DNA from: Larus michahellis
Lineage: Eukaryota; Chordata; Aves; Charadriiformes; Laridae
DNA length: 64,000 nt
Direction: 5' to 3'
Assembly (NCBI RefSeq): GCF_964199755.1
Contig: NC_133897.1
Coordinates: forward strand, 164,870,678 to 164,934,677
Shown: positions 45,377 to 55,771 of the stretch, piece after piece
Numbering within the stretch: position 1 is the first letter of the stretch
How the letters are laid out: every line of letters begins with the position of its first letter
Position numbers and translations under genes: made by a program
Notes under the pieces: generated by a model
Told to the model about the DNA's origin: nothing
Seen by the model: only the letters and a program-made list of their open reading frames with translations
The model's database searches: none

Positions 45377-45927
45377 CCGTCAGGATTACCAGACAGCATT
45401 CCCTTTTAGTGTACTACAGCAGCAGAAGAGGTATTTAGCAGCCTGCAATTACAGTCCGAGTTAACAATTTTGCAGCCACTGGCCTGTAATTGGGCTGTGT
45501 ACAGGATGCGCCTATTTCCCATTAAAAACAAGTTCCCCAGACGCCGCGGCTGAGGCCCAGGCGGGGGGGGCCGAGCCAGGGGAGCCCTCAGGCCCTTCAC
45601 GGCCCTGCGGGAACGCGGCCATGGCGGGAGGGGAAGGAAGGAGAGGGTAGACTCCGCCACCCCGAGGGACCAGCAGCCAACCACCTCCGGCGCCTCAGGG
45701 CGCCCGCCTCCATCTTAGGAAGCGCCGTCGCCCCGCGGGCGGGAGCGGGGCGAGGAGCGCCCTGGGGCTTGTAGTCGTCCCTCCGCCCGGCTTCATGGGA
45801 GCTGTAGTCCCGCCGGCTCCCCATGGCGGCCGGGGACTACATCTCCCGGCGGGCCGCGCCGCTGCCGCCCATTTCTCGCCGGGTTGGGGAAGAAGAGCCG
45901 GAGCCGGTGCCGGGGTGAGGGGGGGTG

Positions 45928-45939
45928 AAAGATGGCGGC
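45928..45939 (+). promoter_or_regulatory. CHRAC1: TISU/YY1-like element overlapping the CHRAC1 start codon
   Basis: AAAGATGGCGGC matches 11 of 12 positions of the TISU consensus SAASATGGCGGC. TISU acts both as a YY1 promoter site and as an initiator for mRNAs with very short 5' UTRs. Confidence 0.65.
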
Positions 45940-46066
45940 GAGGTTGAGCGGCGGGGAGAACCGGCTGGTGTCGCTGCCCCTGTCGCGGATCCGCGTGATC
46001 ATGAAGAGCTCGCCGGAGGTCTCCAGCATCAACCAGGACGCGCTCTTCCTCACCGCCAAAGCCACG
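45932..46066 (+). CDS. CHRAC1: CHRAC1 exon 1 coding part (codons 1-45)
   Basis: 135 bp ending in phase 0 at GCCACG|GTATCG. The N-terminal seven or so residues are the least conserved part; from about residue 10 ([20 protein letters not shown]) it is nearly identical to mammalian CHRAC1. Confidence 0.95.
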
Positions 46067-48737
46067 GTATCGCCTCCCCCTTCCCCTCCCGCTCGGCCGG
46101 CCCCGCTTCTTCCCCGCCGGGCTGGGCCTGCGCCTCCCCGAGGGGCCGCTGCCTCCGGGCCGGGCCCGCACCTCCCTCCCGGCACCGCCGCCGGGACGCC
46201 CGGTGTCAGCGCCGGGCTCGTCCCCAGCCAGCGGCTCTTCCCCTCCTGCCGGGGCCCGGCACCGGCAGCCGTGCAGCGTCAGGCTTCGCTTTCCCGCTGG
46301 GCAAAAGGGGGTTGCGTGGAACCATAGAATGGTTTCAGTTAGAAGGGACCTTAAAGCCCACCCAGTGCCACCCCCTGCCCTGGGCAGGGACACCTCCCAC
46401 CAGACCAGGCTGCTCCAAGCCCCATCCAGCCTGGCCTTGAACACCTCCAGGGATGGGGCAGCCACAGCTTCTCTGGGCAGCCTGGGCCAGTGTCTCACCA
46501 CCCTCACAGCAAAGAATTTCTTCCTAATACCCAATCTAAATCTCCCCTCTTTCAGTTTAAAATCGTTATCCCACGTCCTATCACTAAACTCCCTGACAAA
46601 GAGTCCTTCCCTGTCTCTCCTGTAGCCCCCTTTAGGTACTGGAAGGGGCTCTAAGGTCTCCCCAGAGCCTTCTCCAGGCTGAACAGCCCCAACTCTCTCA
46701 GTCTGTCCTCACAGCAGAGGGGCTCCAGCCGTTGGATCATCTTCGTGGCCTCCTCTGGACCCACTCCAACAGATCCACGTCCTTCTGATGTTGGAGGCCC
46801 CAGAGCTGGAGGCAGCACTGCAGGGGGGTCCCACCAGAGCAGAGCAGAGAGGCAGATTCCCCCCCCTCGCCCTGCTGGCCACGCTGCTTTTGATGCAGCC
46901 CAGGATAGAGTTGGCTTTCTGGGCTGCGAGCGCACATTGCTGGCTCACATTGAGCTTGTCATCCACCAACACCCCCAAGTCCGTCTCCTCAGGGCTGCTC
47001 TCAATTCATTCTCCGCCCAGCCTGTATTTGTGCCTGGGATTGCCCCGACCCACATGCAGGACATTGCACTTGGCCTTGAACTTCATGAGGTTTGCACAGG
47101 CCCACCTCTCAAACCTGTCCAGGTCCCTCTGGATGGCATCTCTTCCCTCCAGCGTGTCAGCCATGCCACACAGCTTGGTGTTGTTGGCAAGCTTGCTGAG
47201 GATTTGGGCATCTTTCTGTCCAGCTGAGCTCCCAGGGTCTGTGAGCAACGCAGGAGCTTATTTCCACCACTGCCAATTAGTATAAATTAGCCTGTGTGGA
47301 AATGATACCCTGCTGCTTTCTGATCCCAAGTGTTATTTGCTGGCCTGCGGAAAGGGTTGAAGAACGGCACAAATTAAGTGATGTACCAGAACCCAAACCT
47401 GCAGTCAGTGCTCCAAGGAGATGCAACTTGTGTGCTGAACTTAAGCTCCTCTGAAATAAGAGGGTCTCTCCACAAAGTGTCCAGTATGTGTACACTTAAA
47501 TGTAGTGTTTGTGTCTTTAAACAGGGATTAAAGAAAACTGCTGCCAACTATATGTGTGAATTCATCGTTTGACTATTCACTTTTGTTTTAATTTTGTAGG
47601 AGCTTTTTGTTCAGTATTTGGCTACATACTCCTACAAACATGGCAGAGGCAAGGAGAAGAACGCTCTGACTTACAGTGACCTGTCTCACACTGCAGAAGA
47701 GTGTGAGACCTTTCAGTTCCTTGCAGGTATCTATAGCATGATGGTAAATCCAGTATGTAATTTGGAAAATGAAATCTTGCTCTTGTTGAATTGTTTTGTA
47801 AGGACGCAGCTCTCCTGGTCGTTAATCTGCTGTATAACATTCAACTGGAACTCATAAACTCCATCACTGAAAACACTTCTTTGTGAATGGGGATTTTTCT
47901 GGTGCTTCAAAATTATACAAGGCTAATTACTTCTCAGCATATTGCCTCAAGCATTTCTTAAATTCCAGCAACTCCATCTGAAAGCTTTCAGCCTGTAAAA
48001 CAAGATCGCTGCACATCTTTATGTGAGCAGTTATGTGGCCCCAAAATTACACATTTAAATCTGTAAGTCTTGTTTCTCAAAGCGATTCATCGTATGGCTC
48101 TCCTCTCCTTTTATGTATATATATTTACACGCACGTGTGCATGCGCGCGGAGTTTTTACTGGTACTTGGATTTTTGTCGTAACACTTAGCTCAGAAAAGG
48201 TGTTGGCATAGGATATAGGTCGAGAATAAGATATTCCCTGCCCAGTCTTTCTCTGGGTTCCCCGTGGACGTACTTTCAGAGCGCCCAGTTCTGCTTTTTC
48301 TCAGGTCCATCAAATAAATAATGTACATGAGCAGATAGTAAAGACGGTTGCCAGTAATCAGTTGTGAAATATATTCCTTATCTCTGGTTACTTGTACCAT
48401 AAGGGTGTAGTTCCCTTTTATTCTTACAGCTGTAAAGGTCAGGCTAACTTACATGGTTATTCACTTAAATAATAATGTTTTTAACAAAGCCTCCTTTTTA
48501 CTTCATTTCATTAGCGGTATGGATGCAATAGTATTAATGAGGCAATGTCAGTATTCAAACTAACTATAAAAGAAACAATTCTACCTTCCAGATATCTTAC
48601 CAAAGAAGATCCTAGCTAGCAAATACCTCAAAATGCTTGAAAAGGAGAAGCGAGATGGAGAAGTGGGGGAAGGTGATGAAGAGGATGAGGAGGAAGAGGA
48701 TGAAGATGTAACTGTTGGTGAAGATGTTGGATCTTAA
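45932..48737 (+). CDS. CHRAC1: CHRAC1 (CHRAC15), complete three-exon coding region
   Basis: CHRAC1 is a histone-fold (H2A/NF-YC-like) protein that pairs with POLE3 (CHRAC17). It is an accessory subunit of the ISWI/SNF2H-ACF1 chromatin remodeller CHRAC, in the nucleus. The join 45932-46066, 47600-47726, 48592-48737 gives 408 nt, that is 135 aa plus stop; the human protein is 131 aa. Exon 1 encodes [20 protein letters not shown] and the first histone-fold helix ([14 protein letters not shown]); exon 2 the [14 protein letters not shown] helix and [18 protein letters not shown]; exon 3 [20 protein letters not shown] and an acidic tail rich in Asp/Glu, typical of the family. All introns are GT-AG. 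The gene lies next to TRAPPC9 as in other vertebrates. The start was chosen because it fits the family N-terminus and sits in a YY1/TISU-like context. Confidence 0.96.
46067..47599 (+). other. CHRAC1: CHRAC1 intron 1
   Basis: 1.53 kb; the 5' part is still CpG island, the middle is the antisense CR1 (46.32-47.24 kb), and the 3' part is unique. Confidence 0.9.
46320..47240 (-). mobile_element. CR1 LINE fragment in CHRAC1 intron 1
   Basis: Runs from the CR1 tail complement (CATAGAATGGTTTCAG) back to the [13 protein letters not shown] block near 47210 (the RT box region, FADDTKLGG in consensus). It occupies about 60% of the 1.53-kb intron, antisense to CHRAC1. Confidence 0.9.
47600..47726 (+). 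CDS. CHRAC1: CHRAC1 exon 2 (codons 46-87 plus 1 nt)
   Basis: 127 bp. Acceptor TTTTGTAG|GAGC, donor GCAG|GTATCT. Encodes the middle histone-fold helix and the following loop and helix. Ends in phase 1, completed by AT in the next exon to give Asp. Confidence 0.95.
47727..48591 (+). other. CHRAC1: CHRAC1 intron 2
   Basis: 865 bp without recognised repeats apart from a short TATA/CACG alternating purine-pyrimidine stretch at 48115-48150. Confidence 0.9.
48592..48737 (+). CDS. CHRAC1: CHRAC1 exon 3 coding part (codons 88-135 and stop)
   Basis: 146 bp. Acceptor CCTTCCAG|ATATC. Encodes [20 protein letters not shown] followed by an acidic tail ending VGS, then TAA. The acidic tail diverges from mammals in sequence but keeps its charge. 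Confidence 0.95.
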
Positions 48738-49695
48738 GATCAATGGAGAATTGCTTCATAGTTGACCCATTTTTTTGTTGTATAAAGGATGTTATTTTTG
48801 TGACTGAGAATCCAGATGCTGGATATATTTATATACTGAGCCATCTGCTTTTGCTTTGTTTAAGAAGTTTAGAAATTGAACTTTATACTTGGTGAAGAGT
48901 GGAATTCTTCCCTCAGAAACATGGCGGGGTGAGAAGAGCCTCATGTAAATCCAAGAGCAGAACTTGCTCCGATGATTTAAAATGACTTCTTCAGACAATC
49001 ATTATCCAAATTTAAAATTTCTTTGGGGCAGCTTTCAGTCCAAAATCTCTTTCGCCCTCTGACTTAGAAGGGAGTCCTTCCCCAGTTTGCGTTTCTCCTC
49101 GGAGCGGAAGATGAGGTGAGGGGAGGTGTTTTACACAGTGTCTGCTGTCCTCAGCCTTCTCCTCCTTGGCGGGGAGGGGGCCGCCAGTAACCGATCAAAC
49201 CCTCCCTTCGCTTCTCTGGAACGGTGCCAGGGCATCACCAGCGGACCAAGATCATTAACCAAAAAAAAAAAGTCTTTATAAAAACAGCTGCTTCTGTCAT
49301 GCAGCCTAAACAGCCACGTGGGCACAGAGACAGGGTAGAGGATGAGATCCATTCCAAGAGCGAGTGTGGTCCTGCGGCTGTGGTGGTGAAAAGCACGCGC
49401 GTTAGATAACCGTGTAAATATGTACATCTAGAACCTTGTACTCTAATGAGCTCTGCTTCTGCAGGGTGTCCATGCTGTTCCACCAAAATGCACAGTGAAG
49501 TCTATTAGACGTGAATTGTTGAGAATGAGCGACTCTTTTACCATGTGAGTGACAGAGCTGGATTTTTCATTTGTTTTTGTTTCGGGGTTTGTTTGTTGGG
49601 GTTTGTGTTTTTTGGGTTTTTTTTTTTACTATAGTAACCCTCCTGTGTAGAACTTTATATGCAACTTTTTAAAATAAATGTTTTGTATGAAAAGT
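48738..49695 (+). other. CHRAC1: CHRAC1 3' untranslated region
   Basis: Runs from the TAA stop to about 17 nt past the AATAAA at 49673-49678. It carries a Pumilio-type element TGTAAATA at 49413-49420 and a G/T-rich stretch at 49568-49625 just before the poly(A) signal. No interspersed repeat is recognised in it. The cleavage position is estimated. Confidence 0.8.
49673..49678 (+). terminator. CHRAC1: CHRAC1 poly(A) signal AATAAA
   Basis: Canonical hexamer about 0.94 kb after the stop codon, followed by a T/G-rich region (near 49710-49730) suitable as a downstream element. Confidence 0.8.
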
Positions 49696-51834
49696 GACAA
49701 TTGATGCAGAGGCTTTTTGTAGTTCTTTCCAGCTTTGGGCACGTACGTGATGAGCGCGCAAGCCCAGCGTGCTGCTCACTGTTCATCTTTCCAGGAAGGA
49801 AGGCGGGACAAAGGGCTAAAAGTGTTGCGTTGAGAGGTCAGTAATACTAACTGGATCTCATCTGCCGGGGGAGTGTTACCTGTGTTAACCAGCTGGTACA
49901 CAACCAACGCTGGCACAGGGTCAGGGTCACGAGAGAGAGAGAAGTGCCCGAGATCTCTCTCCAGATGTGAAGAACACCTCAAGTAACGGGAACATTCCTA
50001 CGGAACAAAACCTCCTGCTCCGAAAAGCTGGGCAGAAACCTGCCCTAAATCAGTCAGGAAGGGAGATGTCTCGAGCAGCACCCGAATTTGGCTGGCACGG
50101 TGAAGAGTTACCAGGAAACTCTGTCTTCCCAGACAGGATAATTCTGGGCTTCTGGAAGCCCGGAAGACAGCTTCTCTTAGGTTGAAGACACAAATACAAT
50201 AAGCTGCTACTGAAACACAAGGCTCCAGCAACTCCATCACCTCCTGCACCCCACGTTTTGATCCAACAATGTAAGAATTCGGGTTAGGCAGGTAAGATCA
50301 GAGACTGGCGGAGGTGTAAAGCTACTGAGCCACGTGAGAAACGCTCTTATTTTAAAAGACCAAAGTATGTTGCACCATAAAAAATTTTCCCAAAGTTACC
50401 ATAAATCAAAATGGTATTGTATCAGGAACGCTGCAGCAAGTGCCGAGCGATGCTTTATTCCCTCGAGAAATTCCCAAGTGGGTATGCAGAGCTATACTAT
50501 TGTTGAAAAGGGTTGGTTTGCTTTTTTTTTTTAAAAATATTATTAGAAGTGCATGGGGATCTGTGGGAAACAGGGCTGAATGCTCTCTTTTGGGGGCGGG
50601 TGAGGGGGTGCCTGCAGTAGAGTATGTGAATTCTGCGGCATTGCTCAACTCGTGGTGGGTCGAGCACTCGCCAGCTTTTGGGGAAAAAATAAGGCTATTT
50701 GTACCCTAGCACAAAATTGCATGGTAGTTCTGTGGTGTAAACAGGGGAGAGGGCAACGAGATACATCGTTTTGGGGGCCCATAAACCACTGGCCACCGTT
50801 CTAGCTGTGTTGGAGAGTCACAGAGGACCAGCCTGGTCCCAGAGCTGGCGTCTCCATGGGTCAGCTCACTGGTACGATGGCTGAGGCCAAGCGATACCCG
50901 CCCCGCAGTTACGTCACGTAGGTGGCAACCCAGGATTGCAACGACCTCAAACAGCCCCGGCAAAGAGGTCTTTGGGCCGGGCACGTGTATTTTGAGGGAA
51001 AGACATCAGGGCTGCTAAGTTTTAGGGTGCTCATATTTATAGAAATCACAGTTCCGCTTCGTTTTAGACCTGGCGTTTTCCACCACCAGTTCTGTTTGGG
51101 TGGCCAACCCAAGTGTCCAGTATGCGGAATCCTCTGGAAAGGGTTGGTTTGGGGTTTTTTTCAGGTCAGTCCTGAAGCCAGGTGTAGGTTATGAAGGACA
51201 AAATTGATGAAAGGTGCCAAAAGAGCCACCAGTATCTCCCACCATTCGGAATCTCCAGGGGGTGATCATTCCTGGATTTTTAGCACTTTGGTTCAGCTGC
51301 CACTCGGGCTGGCGACGGATTGTTCCCACTGACGTTTGGTAGGTAACAGAGAAACTCTGCTTTTAGACACCCTAAAAGAAGGAAAAAATAAAATAAAAAA
51401 ATCTCCCGAGATGTTCATCAGTCACTGCTCTACACACTGGGACCTCCTCAGCCTGGGGAGGAGAGTGGCTCAGTGTGACCAGCCGACGTGTCCAGGACAA
51501 AAACTGCCACTGTGATCCAGTCCCCGTGTGCCTGTGCTGACTGGGAGCACTGGTATCCTGGGACTGAAGACAAAATGCTCTTACTGGGACGTGACAGATC
51601 ACGGCCAGTCCTCTGCGGGTCACCTGAAGGGGGAAAACCTGCTGCCGTGGTAAAAGGCCACCGCAGTTCTTGACTGTCAGCCACGTACCGGGGCCATGTT
51701 CACAGCTGGCAGAGGTGTCCCTGGTCACCAGTAGCCCACACCAGCAGAAGGCAACACTCCGTTGTCCTGTAGCTCAGTCTCTCTGACATCTGGGCTGGGC
51801 CGGACTGGCCACGGAGATGAGTTTGGAAGAAACG

Positions 51835-52315
51835 AAACTAATGAAAATATCAATAAAATAATAAAAAGTAAATAATAAGTTACATCCAATAGATACAAAA
51901 CCGTATTGAGCTCCCAGGATGATGATTCCATCACCTGCAGGCACTGGGAAAGTCCCAGACTGGACCCAATGACAGATGGGAACTGGATTCCAGAGCTGGA
52001 TTCAGGAGTGTACGGATCGGGATCAAAGGCAGAGGAACAGAGCGAGTCCTCCTCGGATGCCAGCTGTTGAAGAAAAGAGTCTGACCCCTTTGATCCCTCC
52101 TCAGCTTTTATACTGAGCATGGGGCAGATGGGATGGAATACTCTTGGTCAGTTTTGGTCCTTGTCCTCTCCTCCCTGCAGGTGGGACCCCTCTACGCTCT
52201 TCTGCTTCCCACCTTCCAACGGGGCAAATACCAAGCGAGCTGGTCTGGCTTGTTCTAGCAGTGAGGGTAAGCAGGAAACTCTCTGCACGCTGCTCCTTGG
52301 CATAAAGTACAACTA
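51835..52315 (-). mobile_element. ERV LTR fragment, minus orientation, same type as at 39.0 kb
   Basis: An ATA-rich stretch (51838-51890) is followed by CTTTTATACTGAGCATGGGG at about 52108, whose complement has a TATA box (GTATAAAAG) in the same context as the LTR at 39.3 kb. Next come TGGAATACTCTTGGTCAG and a C/T-rich U3. The terminal GGTTTAACCCCAGC end is not preserved. It abuts a CR1 at 52316. Confidence 0.65.
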
Positions 52316-52796
52316 ATCGTAGAATGGTTTGGGTTGGAAGATCATCTAGTTCCATCTTAGAGATCACCCAGTTCCAACCCCTATGTCCTGGGGCAGGGAC
52401 ACCACCCACCAGACCAGGCTGCTCCAAGCCCCATCCAGCCTGGCCTTGAACACCTCCAGGGATGGGGCAGCCACAGCTTCTCTGGGCAACCTGTTCCAGT
52501 GTCTCACCACCCTCACAGTCAAGAATTTCTTCCCAATATCTAATCTAAATCTCCCCTCTTCCAGTTTGAAGCCATTAACCCTTGTCCTACCACCACATGC
52601 CCTTGTAAAAGTCCCTCCCCATCTTTCCTTTAGGTACTGGAAGGGGCTCTAAGGTCTCCCCAGAGCCTTCTCTTCTCCAGGCTGAACAACCCCAACTCTC
52701 TCAGCCTGTCCTCACAGCAGAGGGGCTCCAGCCCTCGGAGCATCTTCATGGCCTCGTCTGGACTCACTCCACCAGGTCCATGTCCTTCTTGTGCTG
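52316..52796 (-). mobile_element. CR1 LINE 3' fragment
   Basis: CGTAGAATGGTTTGGGTTGG through the complement of the DGAWSSLVW and [17 protein letters not shown] regions, to about 52796. A 40-bp local duplication of the ATCATCTAGTTCC/ATCACCCAGTTCC segment is visible near 52340-52378. Confidence 0.88.
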
Positions 52797-53852
52797 TGTC
52801 TGACTCTGGAACTGGATCGTTTGCTTGCCATCCACTAAACAACAGCTGAAACAACTGGGAAAACAAGAAAAAGCGCTTGTCTCGCACCTCTCCTTTTACA
52901 GCTCAGGGTCTTCTTCCCCACCAGCACCGAGGTCTCCACCACCGCTGGTCTCAAGCACAGCTTGGGCCTCAGCAACCCCTCTGCTTTGCCATGACTTTGA
53001 AGGACCTTTTTCCCTCCAGCCAACCACCACGGCCTGGGCTGACACAGCCTCTTCCTACGCCCAAAGCAGGAACAGGAAGGTCCATGACAAAGGACAACCT
53101 TTCTTCGGGTACTGGAAAGCTGCCCTCAAATCCTTATCTATCCACCCCTCGCACGGGAAACCTCACTATAAATGGCTAAATCTGGACAAAGGTACAGGCG
53201 TGGGACACGGGGCGCCGTGCTGGAAAGCGGCAGCTTCGCTCACGCCACACATTGCTTTTTCTTTCTGTATTTTTCAAAGTTCGCAGTTGCGGATCTTGGC
53301 CTGTTTAAGGTGTTCAGGGATTTTAGACAGTGGAACACAGGCCAGGGGACGCTTTCCATCTAATCTATTATTACATCCATATTTCTATTCCCCCCTCCCC
53401 ACCCCCCCCCAAAATACCAGCTTGCGAGATCCTTCCCCCCCCCGTCAAGGCTGCTCAAAGCAGATGAAGCTTCCCAAGCTTGCAAAAATGACAAAAGAAC
53501 GTTGGTTACTAAGTATAAATTACCATATTTCATCCCTCTTAGAAGTTTCCTGGGGGATGCTCAACATGTTCTGTCAATTAGTGAGGCCGCAACAACTCGA
53601 ACACCCTCCGGGATTCATTCAGCTGGAGTCCTCCATGGGGACTGCGGAGCTGCCAAAATTCGCCACAGCCATCTCCGAGGCCTCGCATCTGCCAAAGCTC
53701 GTTGCCATCAAAACCAGTGCGTGGTATTTGTTTGCCCCCAAGAGCTTGACACGGAGCAAAACCGCGCCCAACTCAACGTAGTATTTCAAAAACAAGGAAA
53801 AAAAAAACCAAAACAACAAAGCTCTGCCTGAAACGGCAGAGACGGCTGTGAC

Positions 53853-53858
53853 TTTATT
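53853..53858 (-). terminator. Isolated AATAAA, possible distal poly(A) signal
   Basis: Minus-strand AATAAA 850 bp beyond the presumed AGO2 3' end. The GT-rich downstream element is weaker than at 54.7 kb and a CR1 scrap lies between. A distal alternative end is possible but not well supported. Confidence 0.25.
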
Positions 53859-54020
53859 CCATGTTATTGAGTAAAACTAATGCGGGGCTGCAGGGTTGGG
53901 CTCCCACCAGGAGCTCCTCGGCGTACTTGCGAATCTTGATATCCCCTTCACTTGATGCTTCATAGCAAACAACAAGTGCTGACTTTGGTTTTATTGAAAA
54001 ATTGTCTGCTGTAGGTATTT

Positions 54021-54077
54021 CATAGAATCGTCGAGGTTGGAAGGGACCCTTAAGATCACGGAGTCCAACCACCTGCG
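54021..54077 (-). mobile_element. CR1 3'-terminal scrap
   Basis: CATAGAATCGTCGAGGTTGG, AAGGGACCCTTAAGATCACG, GAGTCCAACC. 57 bp. Confidence 0.75.
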
Positions 54078-54581
54078 TATTCACTCAAAGCAACAGAAGG
54101 CAGGATTTCAGGCAAGTGGTTTCCAACATACTGACCTTCCACGAATAATTTCACGATTAGAAGTGTAAGACGGTTAAAAGCAGCACATGTTGCCCCTGGA
54201 AATCTGGGCCCAGAGCGGGCAGGTGCCCACGGAAGCACCTGGTGATGTAACACAGTGGATGTGATGGGACCAGGAGACCTTTTCGTCTCTTGGGCAACAG
54301 AGATCATTCTCTTCCATCACAGCAAAAGCCGCCAGACCAGCACATTTAAATTCGGATTAACGATTTCACAGAGCAAAATTTGGTTTAGCGTAAGGATCTC
54401 TGCTGCGGTCTGATCTCCGATCTGCCCCTGGGACTTCTAACAACTCTTTCTGGAGCAATCCATAATTCTCGATTCGATTCTGACCTTTGGCAGCAAGAAA
54501 AACCCAGCAGCGATGCTGCAAATTAACTGCTATTTGTGTCGTACCCGGGGGCTGGAATCCATCCCGCTGGGTGCTCATGGC

Positions 54582-54584
54582 AAA

Positions 54585-54615
<31 letters not shown>

Positions 54616-54619
54616 AAAA
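54582..54619. repeat. A-rich tract
   Basis: Three near-uninterrupted A runs separated by single Gs, about 70 bp beyond the presumed AGO2 cleavage site on the minus strand. Confidence 0.9.
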
Positions 54620-54705
54620 GTCTTAACAATGCACAAGGAACAGCAGAAATTGGCAGAATTAAAAGAGAAAAAGACGTCAAAGCCACACTTGTAAAGATGA
54701 GGAAT

Positions 54706-54716
54706 TTTATTTTATT
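54706..54716 (-). terminator. AGO2: Overlapping AATAAA poly(A) signals, presumed AGO2 3' end
   Basis: TTTATT on the plus strand at 54706-54711 and 54711-54716 reads as two overlapping AATAAA on the minus strand. About 20-30 nt further along the minus strand is a GTGTGG-type GT-rich element (54681-54690), as expected for a functional cleavage site. Confidence 0.65.
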
Positions 54717-54877
54717 GACATACTATGAGGCAAAACAAAATCGACACCATACAAAATAACTTTATAAAATATCATTCACATCATTATTTTGTCAGGAATT
54801 ACAGCATTCGGAGCTTGTTACGAGTCTTACGTTTTGAGGTGAAAAACACTATGCTAAAATCTTTAGTATTAGTTGTA

Positions 54878-54885
54878 TATGTACA
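54878..54885 (-). promoter_or_regulatory. Pumilio response element candidate
   Basis: Minus-strand TGTACATA fits UGUANAUA and lies about 185 nt before the presumed AGO2 cleavage site. Confidence 0.4.
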
Positions 54886-55348
54886 GTAAGAAACCAAAAC
54901 AGAAACTGTTAGGTTTTTCATGAGTTTATTGCAAAAGTAGTGCAAACTATTTTACCTTACAAGCTGTAAAACAAACTTGGAAAAGGACCCACCTAAGCTT
55001 AAAAACATGACAATAAATGCTCAATTTCACAGCCTTTGAAGCTTCCTTCAACAGTTCTCAACAAAAATTCCCCATCTCTGCACATTTTTTTTTTAGATTT
55101 TTATATATTTTTTGATTTTTTTTTTTTTATGGACTCAGAAAGGAAGAAGTAGAGGATACACCTCCCCGAGCGAGCGGCCAGAGCAGGAGGGATCCTGCTC
55201 CGGCTCTTCCCGGAGCCGGCGTCGGGGCGACTGGGCGCAGAGCCCACGTCCCCTCCCGCCGCTTCTCCATCACCCCCCAAAAAACATTGACCAACACGGC
55301 AACTTTGGTCGCTTTGGTTTTTTTTTTTTCCCCTCTGTTAATAAGCTG

Positions 55349-55370
55349 CCCACCCCCCCACCCCCCCCCC
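55349..55370 (-). other. Candidate G-quadruplex tract in presumed AGO2 3' UTR
   Basis: Plus-strand C10/A/C7/A/CCC gives G-runs of 10, 7 and 3 on the minus (transcript) strand, enough for four GGG tracts with 1-nt loops. Confidence 0.6.
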
Positions 55371-55771
55371 GCACTCGTATTTGAGAAAAAAGTCAAGAAA
55401 GCAGCGGGAGCGGAAAAAAACCCATAATAGTGAAGAATAAGGAACATGTATTGTCTGTTTTAGAAATATAGTATCCTTTTCCTGAAGTCGACGTAAAGCG
55501 TATTTTCCTCACGGTGTGTCCCCCCCCCACCTCCTCACGTACACGATGCCGGGCAAATCCCACCCCGAACGACGGCGCGAAACCAAGGACGGATACTACA
55601 TCCTACGAGAGCGAGAGACAAACGACGGGCTAAGATGCTACCAGCGTCCCCCCCGAAGCAAAACAGGTAGCTGGTAATTCTACTTTTGAAAAAAAAAAAA
55701 AAAATAATAATGAAAGCAAACAAATGCTACATGAAAAAATGTTAAAGGAACAAAATGCAGCATATTCAGGC

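Larger units (their letters stand above)
34986..45539. other. Intergenic region between TRAPPC9 and CHRAC1
   Basis: Apart from the CR1 and LTR pieces listed separately, the gaps at 36.0-36.7, 37.05-37.36, 38.6-38.96, 39.5-40.69, 41.8-43.25 and 44.0-44.55 kb show only short, unconvincing open frames and no RNA gene. Confidence 0.7.
45540..46310 (+). promoter_or_regulatory. CHRAC1: CpG-island promoter of CHRAC1
   Basis: Dense CpG island spanning the upstream region, exon 1 and the start of intron 1. Visible elements are three copies of the ACTAYRNNNCCCR promoter motif (45763-45775 minus, 45796-45808 minus, 45836-45848 plus), which is associated with ZNF143/THAP11 binding, and ATGGCGGC-type YY1 motifs at 45823 and over the start codon. 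An upstream ATG at 45823 opens a 31-codon uORF ending at 45918, relevant only if transcription begins upstream of it. No TATA box seen. Confidence 0.8.
49696..54689. other. Intergenic region between CHRAC1 and presumed AGO2 3' end
   Basis: 49.7-51.8 kb is unique DNA of moderate GC with nothing recognised. An LTR and a CR1 follow to 52.8 kb. 52.8-54.0 kb is unique and includes a long stop-free frame (see findings) and C-rich runs at 53.39-53.45 kb. 54.1-54.69 kb holds nothing clear. Confidence 0.7.

Noticed and set aside
45695-46534. 279-codon minus-strand frame antisense to CHRAC1 exon 1
   Set aside because: Part is CR1 coding sequence (46.32-46.53 kb) and part is CpG-island DNA; no independent gene signature.
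46745-47285. 160- and 165-codon plus-strand frames in CHRAC1 intron 1
   Set aside because: They are the antisense strand of a CR1 element and contain CR1 reverse-complement words throughout.
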